This document shows positions 25,455 to 31,863 of a stretch of 37,272 nt of DNA, piece after piece. Location: positions 1-37,272 of the forward strand of contig WRLR01000030.1 of the NCBI GenBank assembly GCA_009777515.1, in the 5' to 3' direction. Source of the stretch: Oscillospiraceae bacterium (GTDB lineage: Bacteria > Bacillota > Clostridia > WRLR01). Every line of letters starts with the position of its first letter. Position 1 is the stretch's first letter. Made by a program: the position numbers and the translations under genes. The notes below the pieces were generated by a model. It was not told the DNA's origin, did no database searches, and saw nothing but the letters and a program-made list of their open reading frames with translations.

Positions 25455-26894
25455 CTAAAATCCGTCGGCGGCGTACTCGAAGTTCCACTGGTCGGTGGGT
25501 TCCCACAGCCCTTGATCCATGGACGAAATATGCTCCTTGATCACCTCGTCGTTGAAGTCGTCTATCCCCAGTCCCGGCAGGTCCGGCACATCGATATATC
25601 CATTTTCGATGAGCGGCTTGGGCAATTTGGAAATGACCAGGTCGTCCCACCACGGCACATCGTTCGCGTGGAACTCGCATGCCCAGCAGTTCTCCGTGGC
25701 CACGCCAATGTGCGCGGCGGCCATGGCGTGCACGGGCGTCGCCGCTTGGTGTAGGGCCATGCGTATGCCGTAGCGCTGCGCTAGATCGCCTATCTTCTTG
25801 GACTCTAAAATGCCCCCGGCGGTCAGCGGGTCCGGATGGGCGATGGTTATACCGTTTACATTGAACAGCGGTTCGAAGTTTTCGGCGAGATAGATGTTTT
25901 CGCCCGTGCATATGGGAATGTTGACGCTTTGCACGAGCCGCCTCCACTGCTCGGGGTACTGCACGGATATGGGGTCCTCCAGCCAGGCGATGTTGTACTT
26001 CTCGATGCGGTTGGCCAGCCTGATAATCTCCTCCACGCCGATGGGCCCGTGGTGATCGGTTGCCAAAGGCACGTCGTAGCCGATGACGGAGCGCACCTCG
26101 GACACATACTCCTCCATGTAGTCCAGCCCCTTTTCCGTGATCTGTATGCCGGTGAAGGGGTGCTTTGGCGTGTACCGACGCGCGTCGTTGCGGGCCGAAA
26201 AGCGCTCCATCAGCTCGTTGATGTCCTTGGTGTTCCGCACGGCGCGGCGCGCTTCGTAGGCATTGGCTTCCCAAGGGGTGGGGTACAGATTGCGCGAGAG
26301 CTCGGACAGCCTGCGCTGCTCCTCGAAAAAGCCCAGCGGAGCGGTCAGGGTCCCCGGCACGCCGTACATCAGGTTGATCCCCAAATCCATCTTCAATATC
26401 GTGTAGCCCCGATCCAGCCTTCTCTTCAGCGCCAGCCCCATGTTCTGCCCGTCCGAACGCGAGTCCCTGTTGAACTCGATATCGGTGTCGCAATAAATAC
26501 GCATTTTATCGCGGAACTTGCCGCCCAGCATTTGGTACACCGGGATGTTGTACGCCTTGCCCGCGATGTCCCATAGGGCGATCTCCACGGCCGAAACGCC
26601 GCCGCCCTGCCGCCCCTGTCCGCCAAACTGCATAATGCGCCGGAACAGCATGTCGATGTTGCACGGGTTCTCGCCCAGTAGGCGGCCTTTGAGCATCAGG
26701 GCATATGTCTTTGACGCCATGTCCCGCACCTCGCCAAAGCCCACGATGCCCTGGTTTGTGTACAGCTTCATCAAAATGCACGGATAGGGCGCGCCCTCCA
26801 GCTCCGCGAAGCGCATGTCCGTGATCTTCAGGTCGGAAGGCCTGGAGTGGGTGTTTACATGGGCCAATGTTTCTTCATAATTGTTTTGCGGCAT
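25455..26894 (-). CDS. Enolase-superfamily acid-sugar dehydratase (mandelate racemase type)
   Basis: 479 aa. N-terminal capping domain (ITDMRFAELEGAPYPCILMKLYT) and TIM barrel with the metal ligands of the superfamily: Asp in LATDHHGP, Glu in WLEDP and Glu in CTGENIY. KMDL lies at the Lys position, and HPDPLTAGG with MALHQAATPVHAMA gives the His/Asp pair used by sugar-acid dehydratases. ALWDIAGKAYNIPVYQMLGG is the usual family signature. It would dehydrate an aldonic or uronic acid to a 2-keto-3-deoxy sugar acid; which one cannot be told. It is longer than usual (about 400 aa), with an extra region in the middle (about residues 195-250). It heads the minus-strand run of GH2, UroD and reductase genes; AGAGGGG precedes the ATG. 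Confidence 0.9.
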   Translation of the reverse strand: MPQNNYEETLAHVNTHSRPSDLKITDMRFAELEGAPYPCILMKLYTNQGIVGFGEVRDMASKTYALMLKGRLLGENPCNIDMLFRRIMQFGGQGRQGGGVSAVEIALWDIAGKAYNIPVYQMLGGKFRDKMRIYCDTDIEFNRDSRSDGQNMGLALKRRLDRGYTILKMDLGINLMYGVPGTLTAPLGFFEEQRRLSELSRNLYPTPWEANAYEARRAVRNTKDINELMERFSARNDARRYTPKHPFTGIQITEKGLDYMEEYVSEVRSVIGYDVPLATDHHGPIGVEEIIRLANRIEKYNIAWLEDPISVQYPEQWRRLVQSVNIPICTGENIYLAENFEPLFNVNGITIAHPDPLTAGGILESKKIGDLAQRYGIRMALHQAATPVHAMAAAHIGVATENCWACEFHANDVPWWDDLVISKLPKPLIENGYIDVPDLPGLGIDDFNDEVIKEHISSMDQGLWEPTDQWNFEYAADGF

Positions 26895-27023
26895 TTCACT
26901 ACCCCTCTCTTTAATTAATTGTCAATTATAATCCGCCCCCCGGGCGAACCCCGGGGAGCGGATCATTGTCAAATCATACTACGACTTAAGTATAGTATAT
27001 ACGATAAAGTTTACGTTTTGCCT
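26895..27023 (-). promoter_or_regulatory. Upstream region with a strong GC hairpin
   Basis: A near-perfect hairpin at 26931-26963 (atccgc...gcggat, with a cccggg core) is flanked on both sides by attgacaat. In the direction of the downstream gene, TTGACA (26972-26967) precedes it and TATAAT (26930-26925) follows it, 36 bases apart, too far for an ordinary promoter. There is no T run, so it is not a clear terminator. It may be an attenuator or operator; the true promoter is not resolved. Confidence 0.4.
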
Positions 27024-27174
27024 CATCGCGCGGGCGAATATTTTTCATAGCGCGGGCGAATTTTTATTGCAGCGCGGCTGAATATTTGTCGCATAGCTAA
27101 ATATTTGTCGCACAGCTGATTATTTGTCGCACGGCTGACTATTTATCACACAGCTGATTATTTATCGCACAGCC
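27024..27174 (-). repeat. About eight 19-22-bp tandem repeats covering the end of the binding-protein gene
   Basis: Units of the form tcgcacagctgattatttg (plus reading) are repeated about eight times, less regular at the low-coordinate end. The last unit contains the final codons and the TAA of the solute-binding-protein gene (stop at 27162-27164), so the gene end itself seeded the array. Each unit contains TGTGCGAYAAATA-like sequence on the transcribed strand. Confidence 0.9.
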
Positions 27175-28907
27175 AACCAGGCTTCGTACTGGCTGCGGAA
27201 CTCGTCCATCACCTTTTGGAGACCGGAGGCTTCCGCCTTTTGCCTCCAGTCAGCCACCGACGCGTCGATGTCGGCGACCAGGCCCAACTGCAGCATGGGC
27301 CTGAACTCGTCGCGCAGCGCGTTTATGGCGGCCATTTCCGTCCTGACGGACTCCTGGTCAAAGCGGAACGCCATGGCGCCGGGCGCCACGAGCCATTGCT
27401 CCTGTATTTCCGTAAAGTCCAGCTCTTCCTGCTCCGCGCTCCACGGCTCCGTGTTCAGCGCCCCTTCGGGAATCACGCCGCGCTGATGGTTGAAGCACCA
27501 GAAGCTGGGGCAGAACGGGTACTTCTCCGCCTCGGGGCCCTGCGAGCGGGTGCCGTCGGCGTTTATGATATAGTGCACGCCCTCGATGCCGGCATTGAGA
27601 GCCATGTAGACCTCGATGTCCGCCTCGTCCTTTTGCAGGTCGATGAACATGGCGGCGCGCTCCGGGTTCTTGGACGCGGCCGCTATGGCGATGGCGTCGT
27701 TGGTGAAGTAGGACATCCTGCGGGGCGTGCCGGGGTGCAGATCGATGACCTCATATGTCCACTCTGGATTGTTTTTTTGCATGTTCTCGGCTGCCCTGAA
27801 AATGGTCATGTTCCACACCAGTGAGGCGGACTTCCCGTTTTCAAAGGAGTCGCGGACCTGCACGTCGTTGTTGATGGCATTGGCCGACCAGAAGCCTAAA
27901 TCGCCCCACCTCTTCATCAGCCGGTAGAACTCCACCATCTCGTCCGTGAAGAACCAATAGCTGAACTCGGACGAGGGCGGTGGCTCGTCATTGCCGGGGT
28001 ATTTGTAGACTATGTCCGTGCCGGTTATAAAGAACATCTGGTTCGCGTTTCTGGCAAGCGGCCCCTGGAACTGCGAGTCCGCAGATGCGTGGCTCGGGAA
28101 GACGCCGTCTTCATTTTCGAGTACTTCGATGAAGTATTGTTCCAACTGATCCAGCGTCGTGATCTCGTCCATGCCGTACTTCTCGCGCAGGTCCTTGCGG
28201 ATCATGATCCAGCTTTCGCCCTCGAGGCCCGACACATTTTTGGGTATGGCGTGCAGCTTGCCGTTGATTGTGGCCTGCATCAGCGACACGGGGTCCTGGT
28301 ATTTGACGACGTTGGGCATGTTGGTCTCAATGAACTCCGGGGTCAGCTCGAGGAAGGCGCCCCTGGCGGACTCCTCGGCGTACAGCGCCCAGTCGGCGGT
28401 GAACATTAAGTCCACCTGCTCGCCCGCCGCCAAAATCAGGGAGTACCTGTCGCGCCAGTCGGACCACGCCAGGTAGTTTGTTGTGAGCGTGGCGTTGATC
28501 CTCTCGTTGAGCAGCACGTTGAGGTAGTCGTGCACGCGGTTCTTGTCTGTCGGCTCGTCGCCCAGGACAAACATAGTCAGGTTGACATGCTGGGAGACGT
28601 CGATGCCGTTGTAGGTTTCCGCCGGCCCTGTAGCCGCGGATGCCGTTGTCGCGGCGGCTGCCGCTGTCGTGGCGGCGGCTGTGGTCGTCGCGGCCGTACC
28701 GGCGTCGGCGGTGGCAGCGTCCTCGTCTTCGTCGGCGTCGGCATCAGCGTCGGCGTCTGCGTCTGCCGCAGCGGCTGTTGTGGCGGCGGCCTGGGTGGCT
28801 GCGGCGGTGGTCTGCGCGGGCGGCGGGGGCGTGCTGCCGCCGCAGGCGGCCAGCGTCCCCGCGAGCAGGGCGCAGGCGATAAGGATGCAAAACAGTTTTT
28901 TGAGCAT
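27162..28907 (-). CDS. Extracellular solute-binding lipoprotein for oligosaccharides
   Basis: 581 aa from ATG 28907, which has AAGGAGGA 5 bases upstream. The signal peptide (KKLFCILIACALLAG) ends in lipobox LAAC with the lipidated Cys at residue 22. A linker of about 80 residues follows, made of Thr/Ala and an acidic ADADADAD/EDEDA block (bases about 28620-28830). The mature domain starts near residue 105 (VNLTMFVLGDEP) and has the layout of large LplA-type binding proteins. The two permeases encoded upstream on the same strand (30205-31161, 29179-30108) are its likely partners. It shares little with the first binding protein (7697) beyond the fold, so the two importers probably take different sugars. 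Confidence 0.9.
   Translation of the reverse strand: MLKKLFCILIACALLAGTLAACGGSTPPPPAQTTAAATQAAATTAAAADADADADADADEDEDAATADAGTAATTTAAATTAAAAATTASAATGPAETYNGIDVSQHVNLTMFVLGDEPTDKNRVHDYLNVLLNERINATLTTNYLAWSDWRDRYSLILAAGEQVDLMFTADWALYAEESARGAFLELTPEFIETNMPNVVKYQDPVSLMQATINGKLHAIPKNVSGLEGESWIMIRKDLREKYGMDEITTLDQLEQYFIEVLENEDGVFPSHASADSQFQGPLARNANQMFFITGTDIVYKYPGNDEPPPSSEFSYWFFTDEMVEFYRLMKRWGDLGFWSANAINNDVQVRDSFENGKSASLVWNMTIFRAAENMQKNNPEWTYEVIDLHPGTPRRMSYFTNDAIAIAAASKNPERAAMFIDLQKDEADIEVYMALNAGIEGVHYIINADGTRSQGPEAEKYPFCPSFWCFNHQRGVIPEGALNTEPWSAEQEELDFTEIQEQWLVAPGAMAFRFDQESVRTEMAAINALRDEFRPMLQLGLVADIDASVADWRQKAEASGLQKVMDEFRSQYEAWLAVR
28620..28830 (-). repeat. In-frame microsatellite-like linker repeat (Ala/Thr and Ala/Asp)
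   Basis: Runs of gcggcg/gtcgcg and of gcgtcg/gcatca codons encode ATTAAA-type and (AD)n(ED)n-type segments in the lipoprotein linker. Linkers of this type are common in such proteins, but the acidic alternating block is unusual. Confidence 0.8.
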
Positions 28908-28941
28908 TTCGTTCCTCCTTTTTTTGTTGTTGCGGTTGGTT

Positions 28942-29165
28942 GCGGGCGACATATGTATCGCCCCTACGTTATGATGTTGCGCTTCCTATGATAATCTATA
29001 CTTTTTTTGTATAACCTACTCAAGATGCGGACGGTCGGGGCGACCGTCCCTACGGGTGTTATGTGTGGGGCGGACGGCCGGGGGAGCGCCTCCTACCGGG
29101 GCGATCGACCCTACGGGCGCCTGTGAAACGCGGACGGTCGGGGGCGACTGTCCCTACGGGCGCTT
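28942..29165. repeat. Solo palindromes and a predicted promoter between permease and binding-protein genes
   Basis: Several palindromic repeats: 28942-28968 (gggcgacatatgtatcgcccctac) and three in 29027-29165 built from gcggacggtcgggg/cgaccgtccctac arms. Between them, on the minus strand, TTGAGT (29023-29018) and TATAGA (29000-28995) with a 17-base spacer form a plausible promoter for the binding-protein gene, which would let it be expressed above the permeases. Confidence 0.55.
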
Positions 29166-29178
29166 GCACCGATTTATC

Positions 29179-30108
29179 CTATCCCTTCACCGCGCCGATT
29201 GTGAGGCCCTTTAAAAAATATCTTTGCGCGAAGGGATACGCCAAAATGATGGGGCCGGTGACAATCAGTGTCATCGCCATCTTCATGTTCTCCGCCGGCA
29301 TCACGGGGACAACCAGCCCGGACAGCTCCGCCACCACGCGCAGGGCTTGGATGCTCCGCAGCATGTTCTGCAGAAAGTACTGCAGCGTGTACATGTTCCT
29401 TTCCCGGATGAACAGCATGCAGTCCATCCAGTTGTTCCAATAGCCCAGCGACGTGAACAGCCCCAGCGTCGCCAACAACGGGGTGGCTAGCGGCAATATA
29501 AGCTGCAGGTAGATGCGGAACTCGCCCGCGCCGTCTATCTTCGCCGATTCCACGATCTCGTCCGGGATTGAGCGCATATAATTTTTCGCGATGATCATGT
29601 TCCAAACCGAGAACATGCCCGGCAGGATCAGCGCGTAATACTGGTTGGTGAACCCTAAATACCTGGTACAGAGTATGTAGTAAGGCGTGAGCCCCCCGCT
29701 GAACAGCATGGTGAAGTAAAACACCAGCATGATCGCGTTGCGCCATGCGAAATCTTTGCGCTGCAGCACATATCCGGCCATGCAGGCCAGAAACACAGCT
29801 ATGGACGAACCGATCACCGTGACCCCAATCGTGTTGCCGTAAGCTCTCGCGATCAGAGCCGGGTTTGTCAGGATAATCTCAAAGCCCTCGACAGAAAACT
29901 CTCTGATCCACATGCTGAAGCCATGCACCATAATGGCCCGCTCGCTGGTAAAGGCGGACACGATGATCAAGTAAAACGGGAGGACGCATATTAAGGCGAA
30001 CAGCGTCAGGAGGATGTAGCCCACTATGTTGAGAACGATGCGATCGCCCGTTATTTTTATGACGTTCCTGCGGCGTACAGCCGTCTGTTGCGAAATAGCC
30101 TGTTGCAT
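29179..30108 (-). CDS. Sugar ABC transporter permease, YtcP type
   Basis: 309 aa, with membrane segments from about residue 25 (IVLNIVGYILLTLFALICVLPFYLIIVSAF). The EAA loop is ESAKIDGAGEFRIYLQLILP and the C-terminus ends in TIGAVKG, as in the permease at 6403-7332, which has the same length; the sequences are clearly homologous but divergent. GTGGAGG precedes the ATG. Second gene of the right-hand importer, between the LplB-type gene and the binding-protein gene. As in the left importer, no ATPase is encoded nearby. Confidence 0.92.
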   Translation of the reverse strand: MQQAISQQTAVRRRNVIKITGDRIVLNIVGYILLTLFALICVLPFYLIIVSAFTSERAIMVHGFSMWIREFSVEGFEIILTNPALIARAYGNTIGVTVIGSSIAVFLACMAGYVLQRKDFAWRNAIMLVFYFTMLFSGGLTPYYILCTRYLGFTNQYYALILPGMFSVWNMIIAKNYMRSIPDEIVESAKIDGAGEFRIYLQLILPLATPLLATLGLFTSLGYWNNWMDCMLFIRERNMYTLQYFLQNMLRSIQALRVVAELSGLVVPVMPAENMKMAMTLIVTGPIILAYPFAQRYFLKGLTIGAVKG

Positions 30109-30113
30109 TACGT

Positions 30114-30239
30114 ACCTCCACTACTAAACAGCACATAGACCGGCGTAGTCCGGCTCGATTTTTTAATTAGATGTGGGGCAAGCCCCACACCCATGCCTCC
30201 ACTGCTAAAATAGCGCGTAGTCCGGTTCTATCTTTTTAA
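30114..30239 (-). repeat. Duplicated gene end plus ribosome binding site, with a hairpin between copies
   Basis: The final codons, stop and following GTGGAGG of the LplB-type gene (30239-30196) recur, diverged, at 30166-30114, where the copy ends in the GTGGAGG that serves the next permease. The copy still reads KIEPDYA. Between the copies lies a perfect palindrome at 30172-30189 (tgtggggc, aa, gccccaca) that could be a weak terminator or a processing site. Confidence 0.8.
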
Positions 30240-31161
30240 CCACATAGTTGGCCGTCAGGACTGTCAAAAAACCTAAGACGGACTGGAACAGGCCCGCCGC
30301 CGCCGCCATTCCGATATCCGACGAGCTCATCAGCAGCCGGAACACATATGTATCGATGACGTCCGCGCGGGGGAGCAGTATACCGTTGTTCCCTATAATT
30401 TGGTAAAACATGTCAAGGCCGCCCCGGAACATATTGCCCATCGCAAGCAGGAGCATGATGATCATGGTCGACTTCAGGTGCGGTATGGTTATCCTCGTAA
30501 TCTGCTGCCAAGCGTTTGCGCCGTCGATCTGCGCCGCCTCGAAAATCTCGGTGTCAATGCTGGTTATATTGGCGAGATATATGATGGTCCCGTACCCCGC
30601 CCCCTTCCATATGCTCAGAAACACCATGATGAACGGCCAATAACCGGGGTTGCCGTATACATTGACCGGGTCCAAGCCAATGTCCGCGCGCAGGTTATTG
30701 AATACGCCGAACTCGTAGTTGAGGATGTTGTAGACCAGGGCGGAGGCGACCACCCAACTGATAAAGTGCGGCAGGAGCATCATGGACTGGGCGAGCCGCT
30801 TGTACACTTTACCGATGACCTCGTTGAGGATGATGGCAAAAGACACCTGCACGAACATCCCGACGACGATAAACGCCAGGTTGTACATAACCGTCATGGG
30901 GATCACCGTGCGCGCCGCGCCGGATATAAAGAAAAAGCGGAAGTTGGCCAGCCCGACCCACGGGCTCCCCCATATACCGCCGGCATATTTGAAGTCCTTA
31001 AAGGCGAGGACCAGACCGCTCATGGGGATGTAAGCGAAGATTACGATATAGACAAAGGGGATCAGGAGCATCACCAGCAAGGACTTGTATTGAATGAACT
31101 GCTTGACAAACAGCTTCCTTCGGGCCGTCAGGCCCATGGGCGCCTTAGCGGCTTTGCTCAT
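30205..31161 (-). CDS. lplB: Sugar ABC transporter permease, LplB type
   Basis: 318 aa, first gene of the right-hand importer. Membrane segments from about residue 28 (LLVMLLIPFVYIVIFAYIP), family phrases MSGLVLAFKDFKYAGGIWGSPWVG and LPHFISWVVASALVYNIL, and the EAA loop EAAQIDGANAWQQITRITIP. Homologous to the permease at 5301-6317. AAGGAGGG lies 8 bases before the ATG. The MITE-like element at 31191 begins about 30 bases upstream, so the promoter must lie within or beyond it. Confidence 0.92.
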   Translation of the reverse strand: MSKAAKAPMGLTARRKLFVKQFIQYKSLLVMLLIPFVYIVIFAYIPMSGLVLAFKDFKYAGGIWGSPWVGLANFRFFFISGAARTVIPMTVMYNLAFIVVGMFVQVSFAIILNEVIGKVYKRLAQSMMLLPHFISWVVASALVYNILNYEFGVFNNLRADIGLDPVNVYGNPGYWPFIMVFLSIWKGAGYGTIIYLANITSIDTEIFEAAQIDGANAWQQITRITIPHLKSTMIIMLLLAMGNMFRGGLDMFYQIIGNNGILLPRADVIDTYVFRLLMSSSDIGMAAAAGLFQSVLGFLTVLTANYVVKKIEPDYALF

Positions 31162-31190
31162 ATTCGCGTCCCTCCTTAGGTGTTACGAAA

Positions 31191-31319
31191 TAGGCGGCTG
31201 TAAAAGTCGCGGACGCACAATGTGCGTCCCTACATATTGGCAGCTAATTATGCAATATACAAAATGTTGTAGGGGCGAACAGTGTTCGCCCGTAAAATGC
31301 TGGCTTTTGCAATCACTTA
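31191..31319. mobile_element. MITE-like element with two internal palindromes
   Basis: 129 bp in the same orientation as the copy at 7387. The start taggcggctgtaaaagtcgc and the end gcttttgcaatcactta are imperfect inverted repeats; the palindromes ggacgcacaatgtgcgtcc and gggcgaacagtgttcgccc are intact. It sits just upstream of the permease operon that starts at 31161. Confidence 0.8.
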
Positions 31320-31863
31320 TATTACAAAAATAGCCGTCATGCATCTTCGACTATGCATCTGCCTATTGCTATATGGTTAAATAAGATATATAATGCAGCA
31401 AGCTAACATTTATTTTTGTACATTATTATAAATTGCTCTTATTATTTTGTCAACTGCCGCGTTGTCAACTGCTCTGTTGCCAACAGCCGTGTTGTCAGCA
31501 ACCGTATTGTCAATGAATAATTGCGATCAAAATAATACATAAAAACTATAACAATATTAATCCGTATAATTTGATCCCGTATAATTTGACATATAATTTA
31601 CCTACAATTAAATATATTAAACAATATTAATTATGCAACGACACGTAGGAGCGAACAGCGTTCGCCCGGCGAACAACAATCGCTTTCGGATAGCGCAATC
31701 AATAACCGCCCATTATGCAACTATGTAATTATGTAATATAGTAATGTGCACAATCTATACAACAGAATATAGGGCGAACAGTGTTCGCCTTCGATTTTCA
31801 CAATTTACACAATCGACAGACTATAAATAGACAGACTATAAATATTTAAGGAGTGATGCCATT
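31320..31863. promoter_or_regulatory. Divergent AT-rich intergenic region with tandem repeats and decayed palindromes
   Basis: No gene seen. At about 31446-31515 a 15-bp unit (ttgtcaactgccgcg type) is repeated nearly five times. At 31562-31590 ccgtataatttgat is duplicated, giving two TATAAT-like boxes; TTGACA at 31586-31591 follows. Solo palindromes of the MITE family lie at 31644-31670 and 31769-31794, and a duplicated agactataaata precedes the gene. Promoters for both the leftward importer and the rightward GH2 gene must be here, but none can be fixed with confidence. AAGGAG lies 9 bases before the ATG at 31864. Confidence 0.45.

Noticed and set aside
25372-26493. 373-codon minus-strand frame overlapping the enolase-superfamily gene
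   Set aside because: Same strand but another frame; composition is Arg/His/Gly-rich without motifs, while the other frame carries all metal-ligand motifs of the superfamily.
27024-27174. Possible CRISPR-like array or replication iterons
   Set aside because: No spacers between units, no Rep or cas gene nearby, and the array begins inside a gene end, which fits slippage better.
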